A stretch of 22,500 bases of DNA from Glandiceps talaboti (GCF_964340395.1 NC_135570.1:1345001-1367500); one strand, 5' to 3'; counted from the first letter of the stretch, positions 1-10,533 are shown. A program made the numbers and translations. Notes: generated from the sequence alone by a model not told the origin.

Positions 1-1615
1 ATTTACACATCAAATACAATATATTCAGAATGCTATATTAGTGCTGCAAACCGCTATGTGTAAACAAACTCTTTCTGCGTTCGATAATAAAACAAAATTT
101 AAACTGGCTGTTAGTGTAATGTAAGAAAGAAACATATTATTTGATGAAGTTGATCATTTAATTGACTAGACACATAGAACATTAAGTTGGTTTAAGTTGA
201 TTTGTTGTCTAGAAGATTTATCTATAAATAAATTGTATTAGTTAGTTTTATAAAATACACACTAATATTATTCAATTCGATACACTTAGGTATTCATAAT
301 TAAACCCTATACTTTTCTAATGTTCCATCGCACGGTTATGGTAAGTCACTAGTTTCCCACATGACTCAAGTTACAAGGAGACAAAAGTAAGACTGCTGTT
401 GCCTCAGCAGCATTCATCATGCCCACAACACTCAGTAGAGTATAACGATACAACAAAATGTTAAATTTGGGATAGAAAGGATCTTATGTAGACTGAGATG
501 AGGTCAAGTATCACGTGTAAGTAAAATATGATAGGGTCTCATCAGTTGTCCTCAACATGTTTGGCCAAAGTTTCCAGATTCGAGAATCAGCGCTCCATCA
601 ACTAGAACATGGTAAATTTTCACCTTGAAATACTACATTGCGATCCCTGAACGACCTCGCCTGTGCCTCAATATTAATATTGAATATTCAGTGAGCACTA
701 CCATATATAGGTAACGGAGCAAGTGAAACTAACATGACGACGGATTTAAAAACCAAGCTTTTGTTCAAGATTTAAACCTGTCACTACATGATGAACCAAA
801 ATCTAGCACTAATTAAGAAGTACAATGTATTTTCATAAGTAACAGTGAATGTACAATTTTAGGGAATATAGGTTTGGTTGTTTAGTGAAAAAAGTCCCAG
901 TTGTAGTCAGTGCAGGTTTAATAGATGAACTGAACATTAGTTTACAGAAATAATTGATCGCATCTGTTATCAAACAAAGCAATAGGAACTGAAGCAATGG
1001 TGAGATCTGTTTAGAAGAAATTTAAAACTTTTGTTGTTACCAGAGATGCATCTTTCCATGTTTTTTCCGCAGTCTTAAAGGTCATTTAAATAGGTAAGCA
1101 CGCTCCCAGGAGAGTAGGAAAGTTTAAACTAGACATCCACTAACGTCGGATCTTGTGTACAAATACACCTTAAGTATACCGTCAACAGGTAAGAAAAGAC
1201 GTGAATAACTTCATTATGTGCAACCGTGTCGTATGAGTTTTACTTTAGTTATAACTCCATTTGTCTTGTGTACCTGGTAAATGGTCTAGCTTAATTGTAC
1301 AAACACATCGATATTTTAATCTAATGAGGGGAACTTCCGGATTTTAGAGTTACAACAGGAGTGAGAATAACTAAAGCTATACAATCCATTTGCCGAAGGA
1401 AGCGTCGCTGAGATTCTATTACCTCAAATTGAAGACATAGGTTCAATTTTAGCTACGTCATCTGAAATTTTATACCGTGATAATTACAGTGTTTACAGAA
1501 GCCTTAATTGAAAAACTTTGTGAAGAGTAGGCTTTACCCGATTTTACTAACTTTTTATCAGGTCAAGAAAGTTCAGAAAACTATGGACCATTTTCAAGGT
1601 GTGAACAGATTTGAA
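1..1615. other. AT-rich stretch with no recognised gene
   Basis: No open frame of useful length and no RNA gene is visible here. Isolated splice-like signals occur. There is a strong acceptor (T-rich tract then CCGCAG) near 1071 followed closely by GTAAGC, and a strong donor CAG|GTAAGA near 1185. A short open stretch precedes that donor, but its only possible acceptor is weak. I read this as intergenic or intronic DNA and do not call an exon. Confidence 0.6.
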
Positions 1616-1765
1616 CCCCCCCCCCATAATAATAACAACATTGATTGTATGTATGTATGTATGTATGTATGTATGTATGTATGTATGTATGTATGTATGT
1701 ATGTATGTATGTATGTATGTATGTATGTATGTATGTATGTATGTATGTATGTGTGTGTGTGTGTG

Positions 1766-1812
<47 letters not shown>

Positions 1813-1951
1813 ATGTCTGTCTGTGCGTGTGTGAGTGCGTGCGCATGTTTGTGTGTGTGTGTGTGCGTGTGCGTTTGTATTCATATATGACATGAGTGAG
1901 TGAGTAAATGATTGAATGGAAGAACGAACGAAAGAACGAACGAACGAACAA
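1616..1951. repeat. Compound microsatellite: C10, GTAT, GT, GTCT, GYGT, GAGT, GAAC
   Basis: A run of ten C at 1616-1625 precedes a nearly perfect GTAT tetranucleotide array at 1647-1750. This passes into GT at 1751-1768, GTCT to about 1824, mixed GT/GC to about 1876, a short GAGT run near 1894-1905 and GAAC repeats at 1921-1951. Each block differs from its neighbour by simple base changes, as expected if one array grew by slippage and mutated into the next. The open frames across it on both strands (Met-Tyr-Val-Cys or His-Thr-Tyr-Ile repeats) are read-throughs, not genes. Confidence 0.97.
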
Positions 1952-3222
1952 ATGAACACTGCCATAAAAATTAAAATACGTGCACTGTAACCAAAAAGCT
2001 GTTATAATTCACCACTATTTGCCACACGTTTTCTTTATGATATAGCCGTCGATGAGTAAGTACAAAAGATGTCGTGTCGGATTCATACGTTCGGTGTTAC
2101 TGTAGTGGTTATGTTGGTGTAATTACATTAGATTTGTAGATTTGTCTATATAGACCACTAAGGTGTGAGCGCTTCTAGCCTATATCACGGTGATAATGGA
2201 ATATCTGAAACCTGAAACGTGTTTGTCTAAGACCCTAAGCTTTGTTAATTCGACTCCTGGCGGCCATTTCTGTATTTATTCGTAGCTCCACCTGCACACA
2301 AGTCACCTTTGTATGTGACTGTTATTGTAGAGACGAGTAAAACTTTATGCACATAGGGAAAAAATCAAACATTATTGATGTGCCATCAAACTAACACTCA
2401 CCACGTACTAAAGCCGATACGGCTCACATTTTCCATTGCGTTTTTTCCCCATTCCATTTTGTTATTTTTCCCATTGCGTGCTTCCACTCAATATCATTCA
2501 AACAATAGAACGGTTTATTCAAACAATATTAATATCTTGAAGATAAAATGGATTATGTGTCATTTTGCTGGCAACTGCATGTCTGAGCAGGTTGGTGTTT
2601 GACAGTCAGTAAATAGTGATGTAGTTAATGACATATCAAGTGTGTCTGAATTTGCAATCTGTACTTGATAACGTGAACAGATTGGAATAAATATCATCTC
2701 TTATCGTGTTTGAATTCTGATGGAAAATATCAAAGTATCAAATATATATCTTGTAAGCTACTGATAGATAGTGATAAATATTTCAGCTGTTATCTCTCTC
2801 ATAAAATCATGAAAGAGGTGTTTATATGTCAGCCTATATATGGAAAGATGGAAAAAAATGTTTGAAAAATATTCACTAGTTATTTATATGGTAATTTGGT
2901 ATGGAGACATTCAGGGTAAAGTGAAGTTACCGGAGGATTCTACGCATTGAAGAAAGACGTAGTTAAATATCTTGTTCTAAATCGTGTCTATTATCACCAC
3001 TGAGACATTTTACTCTCCTTACGTACACACTCAGACCGCTAAAGGTGTTAGTGGTCTCAGCCTTACACAAGTTGTTTGTTAGTCACGTCATCGCAATATC
3101 TTCTCCTTTATCTGTTATATACGCTAAGCGTGTCTTGACATTTCCTCAGACAAACCAATGTTTGTGATTTGAAAATAACATACACACGCTAGGCGCTTCT
3201 AGTGATGTTTACATTGCTTGTA
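1952..3222. other. AT-rich stretch with no recognised gene
   Basis: A 75-codon open frame at 2375-2602 has a biased composition and no recognisable motif, so I do not call it. GTCTATATAGAC, a 12-bp perfect palindrome, lies at about 2144-2155. A motif of the form AGACCRCTAAAGGTG appears at about 2151-2165 and again inside the hairpin at 3030-3060, and GCGCTTCTAG occurs near 2168 and near 3192. These shared words suggest remnants of one dispersed repeat. Confidence 0.5.
3030..3060. repeat. Short inverted repeat (hairpin)
   Basis: Two 13-base arms (3030-3042 and 3048-3060) are complementary except at two positions and flank a five-base loop, AGGTG. Part of the left arm recurs near 2151, so this is probably the end of a dispersed element rather than a regulatory site. 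Confidence 0.6.
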
Positions 3223-3451
3223 TTTTACTACTGAACACAGTATGGTTTGTTATTGAGGAAAGTTTCATTGATAGATAACAACACTTTTACTACTGAACAC
3301 AGTATGGTTTGTTATTGAGTAAAGTTTCATTGATAGATAACAACACATTTACTACTGAACACAGTATGGTTTGTTATTGAGGAAAGTTTCATTGATAGAT
3401 AACAACACTTTTACTACTGAACACAGCATGGTTTGTTATTGAGGAAAGTTT
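3223..3451. repeat. Minisatellite, 62-bp unit, about 3.7 copies
   Basis: Units start at 3223, 3285, 3347 and 3409. The first three are full 62-bp units beginning TTTTACTACTGAACACAG (or ATTTACTACTG in the third). The fourth is cut off after 43 bases, just past GAGGAAAGTTT. Units differ at only a few positions: GAGG versus GAGT, and CAGTATGG versus CAGCATGG in the last. This indicates recent expansion. There is no stop-free frame that would make it a coding repeat. Confidence 0.96.
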
Positions 3452-3475
3452 GAAAAACTAAATGAATGTAAACAA

Positions 3476-3640
3476 AACTCTTCAACAACAGTCCTGCTGT
3501 GTTCATGGACAAAAGTACTCTTATCTAAAAACAAAAACCTCAACTTGTACAAACACATCTCTTTTCAAAATCCTGCTGTATTCATTAATAATAATCCTCT
3601 TATATAGTAAGTGAACCCACAGCCTCAACTTGCCAAATTA
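3476..3640. repeat. Diverged tandem duplication, unit about 80-85 bp
   Basis: Two successive segments share TCCTGCTGTRTTCAT (near 3492 and 3571), a CTCTTATMTA block, and CCTCAACTTG (near 3538 and 3623) in the same order and at offsets of 79 to 85 bases. They are much more diverged than the adjoining 62-bp minisatellite. This is an older duplication beside a younger one. Confidence 0.7.
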
Positions 3641-4152
3641 TCGACGTTGATCATTAAAATGTTTACATTACGTATAATCTTCTGGCGAACATTGTCTGTT
3701 TTAGCTGTATATTGTATATATTATGTACAGTCTCCGTGCTTCAAGCAACCAGACATACATACATGCAGTTAAAAGACTTTCACAGTATATGACATACACT
3801 TACCTATTTCTAATTAATACATGTGCCACTCACCTAATACTGAGTGAAATTTCTAATTCTAAGTGTCACCTGCACTATTTCTCACCCTCCATTTACCGGT
3901 TCAATATCTAGAGTTTTTTTCGGTTTCAATTTGGACCTGACGTGGAGAAAATTAGAGACGACTTCTTAAGTAAATATCGGGATTTACTTGAAGTAAATGC
4001 ATGGATTCCATCAAATCTCCCACTGTTTGCCAAACGTGAATGTAATTAGCAAGGGATTTGCACACAATCTTGGAATGCAAAGTTGTAATAGATGTACATC
4101 GTTGCTGGGACTATTACTCACTCTTTAATTTACCACGTTAATATCTATAGGG
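3641..4152. other. Stretch with no recognised gene; one hairpin
   Basis: The short frame at 3723-3911 has no recognisable motif. The only structured element is a hairpin at 3961-3994, listed separately. The rest is AT-rich and unassigned. Confidence 0.55.
3961..3994. repeat. Imperfect hairpin, arms of 15 and 13 bases
   Basis: The left arm ACTTCTTAAGTAAAT (3961-3975) and the right arm ATTTACTTGAAGT (3982-3994) pair over 13 bases with a two-base bulge, around a six-base loop ATCGGG. The core AAGTAAAT is repeated once more directly after the right arm. Its role is unknown, and it is too short for a microRNA precursor. Confidence 0.7.
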
Positions 4153-4371
4153 GTTTGTCAAAGGGGTTGCCGGTGGCCACTTGCCCCTTACCACTGCGAT
4201 CGGCGTACCGGTTCGAACCCATTCAAGGTTTGAATAAATTTACCACATGTAAGAAAAGTGTCGTTCAGTTTGACTTTACCGAACAAGACAGGTTTTCCCC
4301 GGGTACTCCAGTTTCCTCCTGCTATTTGACAATGCCTGTTGAATGGTTTATAAAAAAAACCCCAAAAACAG
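4153..4371 (+). mobile_element. tRNA-derived SINE (diverged copy)
   Basis: The 5' part is tRNA-like. It holds a degenerate A-box region around 4171-4182 and a good RNA polymerase III B box GGTTCGAACC at 4210-4219. Further in, 4290-4320 contains a block with CCGGGTACTCCAGTTTCCTCC. From memory, this resembles a conserved internal block shared by several invertebrate tRNA-SINE families. The element ends in an A-rich tail at about 4351-4371. SINEs are transcribed by RNA polymerase III and copied by a partner LINE. The A box is poor and A-to-B spacing is longer than in a tRNA, so this copy is probably inactive. I could not see a clear target-site duplication, so both ends are approximate. A 101-codon open frame overlying it is a read-through, not a gene. 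Confidence 0.8.
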
Positions 4372-5258
4372 TTTACTACTTTTCAATCGACTACTGATAC
4401 AGCCACACAAAACCTGTTTTATTTTCAAGTGACGTCACAACTGAATTTCCGCTGAAATATCTTTATCGACATATTTCTTAACTGTTATAAGAACTTGTTA
4501 TTTATTCCAGTGACAGACAGCAGAATAGTTATGAATTTATAGATTTTATTGTTTGCTTATTTCAGAGAACCATTTCCGCAATGGATAAAGTGCTATTAAT
4601 GCATATTCGAAAAGACGAATTGTCCTAATATAAGAACAAATATCTTACAATGTAGTAGAAATTCGTGATACTCCCCTGACCCCTGACATACGCTTACTAC
4701 AATGTCTTATAATGATTACAAGATAGCAGAGAATTCTGATATGATTTTTTCAGAAGGCGTTAAAGATAATTTCGTCAAAGCAACTGTCAAAATAGTGTGT
4801 TTCACTTAGGTGAATTTTCCGGTTTCCAAATGTACATTAACTCCGAGCCTGAACGGTAATATAGGGGAGATTATATCTCCATGGAGCGTGTACAAACTCT
4901 TGATAATTTTCGTCCATATACATGTTGACAGGGCTATTAACAAAGCTTTGACCAAACCGGTCCTATCAGCACGTCTATCAATATTCATAATTTACTTAAT
5001 GGAATAGCATTAACAAAAAGATAGGATATTTGTGCAAACATCGTTAATATCTATACACGTTGGAGGCAAGGATGGATCAGCCAATCACGAAGCCCTATTG
5101 ATATAAACTCGTAATTTCAAATAAGTTGAGATCTTTACATGTAAAGACAAAGTGATTTGTTTAAATTAGTACGTCTTCGTCCGCTGATGGTTGTCTTTTA
5201 TTTTATCCTTCTTTTATTGTAATAAGGATGACAAGTGACATAACTAGAATCAGTACAT
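4372..5258. other. Stretch with no recognised gene
   Basis: A TGACGTCA palindrome lies at 4430-4437. At 4806-5007 both strands are open for 60-65 codons, but neither product shows a motif I recognise. Mirror-image open frames of this size are usually chance. A small hairpin GGAGA-TTATA-TCTCC and the palindrome CTCCATGGAG lie near 4866-4886. Confidence 0.5.
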
Positions 5259-5288
5259 ATAATAATTATAATGATAATAATAATAATA

Positions 5289-5366
<78 letters not shown>
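5259..5366. repeat. AAT trinucleotide microsatellite
   Basis: The array is a nearly uninterrupted run of TAA/AAT units of about 100 bases. A few imperfect units (ATTATAATG, AGT) sit at the 5' edge and AACAACAGG at the 3' edge. It is slippage-prone DNA with no coding sense. Confidence 0.97.
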
Positions 5367-5367
<1 letters not shown>

Positions 5368-6085
5368 CAGGAAATTAACACTATAAAAATGAGATTATGA
5401 TAAAATATGGATGAAAATTACTTATGTATACCCATCAAGCTAATCTTATTAGACTTATCTTCATTTATTTCTTGAAGTTCTTTTTCGACTTCCTGTTATA
5501 TACGATTGTACGACCAACGGCCCACTACAGTCTGTTGCATTTGACCTCGTTAAACATTACCTTGTCCGACCCTGGTCTGATAGAGTCATAGATATTTGTT
5601 GTAGTTATGTATACGTTGTTGTTTTGAACTATTCTATAGTTTTCCATGCATTGAGTATCATTTGCTCACCACGTCAGAGAACATCCTCTTGTCAAAGAAA
5701 CGATTACGTTAGGTGTTTCTATTTTTGTTTTATAGCAATGTAAAGAGGTGACAAAGAGATAATAGTTCAATAAAACAATGGTTGTGACGTACTAGTCATG
5801 ACACGTATCTCAAGTGTTTTACGACATATAATCTCCGTTTTAAATGTCTTCCTCAGTAAATGCAATCCAAGTAATGATTCTATGAATCTACCGTACGTTC
5901 TCTACAGATAATGGTTTTCTGTAGGACGTACGCCCTCAACTGGCAATGACAGAATTGTCTGGAGCTATATAATGCAATTTAGGTATAACATGATCTGATT
6001 CATCTGGTACTTACGATTTTATGAGGGCCTAGTATAAATCGTCACTTGAACTAAATGTAAAAGTAAAAAAAAATAGATGATAAGG
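5367..6085. other. Stretch with no recognised gene
   Basis: No frame of interest is present. A hairpin at 5892-5932 is the only structured element and is listed separately. Confidence 0.55.
5892..5932. repeat. Imperfect hairpin with CGTACGT ends
   Basis: The left arm has CGTACGT (5892-5898) then CTACAG (5902-5907). The right arm has CTGTAG (5919-5924) then ACGTACG (5926-5932). The arms pair over 13 bases with a small asymmetric internal loop around an 11-base apical loop. The CpG-containing palindromic ends stand out in AT-rich DNA. Function is unknown; a transposon-end remnant is possible. Confidence 0.65.
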
Positions 6086-6162
6086 CGTAGAAAAAAAATG
6101 TTTGGTTCCGGTTAGCCGAGCCCACCTAGTTTTTCACGCCGACCCTAAACATTTTTTTACGT
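6086..6162. repeat. Hairpin-forming dispersed-repeat candidate with G+C-rich core
   Basis: Outer arms AAAAAAATGTTT (6092-6103) and AAACATTTTTTT (6147-6158) are perfectly complementary. CGTA/TACG extends them outward with a one- or two-base offset. Between them is a 43-base core (including GGTTCCGGTTAGCCGAG and CACGCCGACCC) that is clearly richer in G and C than the surroundings. The core arms pair only weakly. The structure suggests a small inverted-repeat element or the terminal hairpin of a larger transposon, but no second copy is visible in this window. Confidence 0.5.
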
Positions 6163-6899
6163 ATTCGAGAAAAAAAAGATAAAATTGTGAAGTCTCGTAA
6201 GAAATAGTGGATGCGGAAACTGACATCAACTGAAAAAGTCAATATAAAACTTTTCTTCTAATCTGTAATGGCTGTACATCTGATAGGAGAAACCATTTAA
6301 GAACATAGCTACCTGAACTAGACTCTCACGTATGAAAAAAATATTTATAAATGAAAAATAAAAAATATACCCCACCTATTCTAAAATTGAGCGTACTCGA
6401 AACCACACAATTTTTGTGTGTGAGGCCTAATATATCTAAATTGTGAACGAAAAGAACATTTTGAGTAATCTACGGTTACGTTGTTAAATTTGAGTTTTGA
6501 GATTCTACAACAAATGACCATCTAGTTTTAATTAGTAATCAAATCGTTACTTTGTCAATTGTATTCGTGAAGGAAGATGCACAATTCAACATTCAGATGT
6601 AACTCATAAGCCTTATGCATGTTGTGTGTCCCAAAAGGAAGATTTCTGCTTGTTGTGTCCCACTCATTGTCTGTAGGTGAAATCAGAAGTTCATTGTAGT
6701 TAATGGAAAACAGACAGCGATCTCCTTTGACCTTTTTACTGAACCTTAATAATAGACAGATGTTTTAAAATTAAATGCCTATTCATGGAACAGCCGCAAC
6801 AATATGGAAAACGACATTATTTATGTAATTTAAAAGCTATGAATTATTTGATTGGTTAGATGACATTCTAAGCAACAACCTCTATGATGCATCAACAAA
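6163..6899. other. AT-rich stretch with no recognised gene
   Basis: I see no open frame, no RNA gene and no clear repeat here. The text leads directly into the degenerate satellite that starts at about 6900. Confidence 0.6.
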
Positions 6900-7640
6900 T
6901 CGGTAAATGTCATTAATTATGCAAAATATCCAATTAATAATGCAAATCTTACCTATAGTATCTATACAAAATATATGACATGATATCATCAATATATTCA
7001 CGAAGTTTGAAGAAATGATTCTGACCTAGCATTGGTGATGTGTATTCCCTCATACTCAGTTGTAATTATCAATGCAAAGTAGTCACTTATTATGCAAATT
7101 ACAACTAATATATCTATATATGTCATGGTATCATCAGTGTTTCCATAAAGTTAGATTAAGTTACCCTTTATGATGTATCTCTTGATTTATAAACGTACTT
7201 AATTATGCAAAATAGTTCTGTTGTATATGCAAATCAGGCCCATCAGTGCCTTGAGCTGTATCAGCCATGGTAATACAGTACTTAATATTGCGAGTTACCA
7301 CAGATGCTAGATCCTGTAATTATTAAATATTATTAATTATGTACACTAGCACTGATGTCACAAGCATGTCTGTCCGGTCATAGCCCAAGGACATATGTGT
7401 CATGCTATCAATATTAGATTCTAAAAGTTTGAGTAACTATCGATAAGATATCACCCTGTTAATAAATCTTAGCTAAATATTGTTGCAATATACAAGCCAG
7501 AGAACTTATATCAGAATTCTTAGTTACCAATCAAGACATATCTAGTTGGTAAATATAAATTAGGCAAATATATTCAAATGTAATCAACTATATGCAAATC
7601 AGTCCGAATATATCTGTCATGTGACATCAATTAATCATGA
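6900..7640. repeat. Degenerate tandem satellite, period roughly 110-150 bp, with ATGCAAAT octamers
   Basis: Successive segments starting near 6903, 7076, 7190, 7323 and about 7550 share an ordered set of blocks. These are a TTAATTATG(CAAAA) start, a second ATGCAAAT, a TATCTATATATGTCATGNTATCATCA block, an AAGTTTGA block, and an end such as GATGTNTATNNC. The octamer ATGCAAAT is exact at 6940-6947, 7092-7099, 7228-7235 and 7592-7599, and one-base variants occur at 6919-6926, 7072-7079 and 7205-7212. Units are strongly diverged and unequal in length, so this is an old array. Similar ATGCAAAT-bearing repeats occur widely in invertebrate non-coding DNA (from memory). Confidence 0.7.
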
Positions 7641-9374
7641 CTGATCACTTCATTAAAGAAAAGAATAACAGGAGAAAAGAAAGAATGGTTTACAACATAT
7701 GATTATACATTGATTAATGATTAAACATTGCACTACTGTATATGCCGAGGTATAAGACTTTGAGAAATAGCGTCATACCTAAACTAGGATCAATGTCTTG
7801 CATTTTATCTCAGCCAGGTATGGACAGCGCCCTCTTGTTAGTATATATATATATATATATGTAAAAAGACACATACTGCCATGTCTCTAGATGGCGGAGT
7901 AGCACAAAGAGAGACGCAATTCTATCCCTATTTGAAAGAACATGTGACAAAAGCATTTAGATTGGTATGCTGAACCTACCGACTCCTTCAATCCTATAAG
8001 TTTTCTGTGAATTTCGGATACTCTGTAAGTTCCTAGAAATGAGAGCAATACCACAAAATATTTGACTATTTTTCTGTCCATTTCCCTGATTTGTTGTCTC
8101 TAAATGTTGAAAAAGAAGTGTTACTTGTAAAATGGTTCGTGGCATTCACAAGATGGTGACAGCAGCTCCTGTCTGTTTTTGTGAAGCATTTATAGATATA
8201 TACAAAAATATGATCAGTCGTGTCCGACAGAACTCTCAAGTGGAATTTGAATATGATAAAATCACACAACACACTTTTTTGGGTACCATTTAATTCTCAA
8301 AAATACTATAGTGTGAATTTACAAGTGTATTAATATAATATATTTAACCACATCGATTTACAATATAAAGACTCAGATCTACTTATTTAGTATTATTTCT
8401 CAAATTTGTCTTTGTTGAACCACAAAATACGAGTGAAATAAGAAGCCTTGTCACTACGAGTCGACGGAAGAATAGTGACAGAGTCTTAGGTCAGGAGTAT
8501 TTTCCGGCTGAATGAAAACAATAGGTGGGGAATAATATATTTATACTTCCTTAAGCATATTTATATACATAATAGAAATAATGATGATTTGGAACGGGTT
8601 GACTCATACTACAAGAACCAGTGACGTAGACGCTAGTTGTTGTGACGTACAACGATATTTGCATAAAAACCCACATTTTCTCTTTGTGGGTTCGACCTGG
8701 CTTGTGTGTGGTATATCACGGGCAAGGAAGGTCCTTGTGTATGGTTTTATTGAACTTATGTGTATATACATTTTGTAAACTGATTTTACTTACAGACTTT
8801 GATATGAACGTAATCAGTACAAAAACTACCTTTTATTCAGTATAAGTTATGCTTCTATTGCTAATAACGCCAAGACGAGTAATTCTAAAAAGTAACTAGC
8901 AGTCTAGAGAGATATGTACATAAATCTTTATATCTATAATCCTAAATGAAGGTGACCATTTATAGTTTTACATTTCAATTAAAGTTGGGCATGTACAATA
9001 TACTGTGATGGCGCCCTTCAAATTCATTCATATAACATACACTTTATAGTCACATAGAAAGAGAAAGCATACAAGTATAAATAGTTTATTAGGCTGACCT
9101 ATGTAACACTGACGTCAGTGAAATGTCAACCCATGAGACCGAATACTGTTCATATTAAATCTAGAGTTCTGTAAGCTGTATGTGACTTATACGACGATAC
9201 ATATATGTGTTGTCGGAGAATTGGCGGAGAAGACTCCCGTGTCCCATGGCATCGCGACTGAACTAACCCACATCGTCAGCAAAATGTGTATTTTAATATC
9301 CAATCTACGATCGAAGGCATGTACTTAGATTCTTAAAGTCTCATGATATTTATTTTCTCTCGTTAATATTATAA

Positions 9375-9376
<2 letters not shown>
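7641..9376. other. Stretch with no recognised gene
   Basis: A short TA run lies at 7841-7860 between words resembling a small dispersed repeat (CAGCGCCCTCTTG before it, CTCTAGATGGCGG after it). On the minus strand, overlapping frames of 62-68 codons between 8272 and 7887 touch end to end in different phases, as a decayed coding sequence might, but the products match nothing I know. A perfect 14-bp palindrome at 9107-9120 is listed separately. I call no gene. Confidence 0.5.
9107..9120. promoter_or_regulatory. Perfect 14-bp palindrome containing TGACGTCA
   Basis: CACTGACGTCAGTG reads the same on both strands. Its centre TGACGTCA is the full cAMP-response element, bound as a dimer by CREB/ATF bZIP factors in animals. 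No promoter or transcription start can be located nearby, so binding in vivo is only a possibility. Confidence 0.35.
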
Positions 9377-10113
<737 letters not shown>

Positions 10114-10146
10114 AAAGGGTTATGACCAACGTTGGCATAACCTTTT
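10114..10146. repeat. Near-perfect 33-bp palindrome
   Basis: AAAGGGTTATG, then A, then the self-complementary CCAACGTTGG, then CATAACCTTTT. Arms pair over almost their full length with one extra base on the left side. A palindrome this long without a loop is unlikely by chance. It could be a protein-dimer site, the fused ends of an inverted-repeat transposon, or a cruciform. It lies 31 bp upstream of the 44-bp tandem duplication. Confidence 0.75.
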
Positions 10147-10176
10147 GAAAACCAACCTTAAAGTTGATGTTTTATT

Positions 10177-10264
10177 TAGTATACATACTCCTGTCGTGCG
10201 TGTTGTACCAACTAGGTTATTAGTATACATAGTCCTGTCGTGAGTGTTGTACCAACTAAGTTAT
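10177..10264. repeat. Tandem duplication, two 44-bp units
   Basis: Units 10177-10220 and 10221-10264 both start TAGTATACATA and contain TCCTGTCGTG, GTGTTGTACCAACTA and a final GTTAT. They differ at three positions. A few bases of a third unit (TAGTAT) follow at 10265. The high identity indicates a recent duplication. Confidence 0.95.
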
Positions 10265-10426
10265 TAGTATTTTAATCACGTAAAGAACTGGAATATAGAT
10301 CCAGTACCAGGGAGAAATAATATGGTATTTGTTTAACATAGTAGCACTTCAAAACAGTTCTCACAACGTACTTAGTCTACGTTGAGTATAATGAAACCTA
10401 GCGGAAGAAACGCGACAACGAAGACG

Positions 10427-10499
10427 ATAGCGACGATTGCGATGATGATTATGATGATGATGATGATGATAATGATAATGATGATGATGATGATGTTGA

Positions 10500-10533
<34 letters not shown>

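Noticed and set aside
1071-1185. Possible micro-exons around 1072-1092 and 1135-1184
   Set aside because: One side has a strong splice site, but the matching site is weak or the exon is about 20 bases long. No product can be assessed.
1508-1965. Open frames of 81-134 codons on both strands
   Set aside because: They are translations of the GTAT/GT/GTCT arrays, as shown by their Met-Tyr-Val-Cys or His-Thr-Tyr-Ile periodicity.
4153-4225. Functional tRNA gene
   Set aside because: There is a B box, but no cloverleaf, anticodon stem or acceptor stem closes at tRNA length, and the A box is poor. It is the head of a SINE.
4092-4397. 101-codon open frame
   Set aside because: It overlies the tRNA-derived SINE, whose B box and internal block explain the sequence better.
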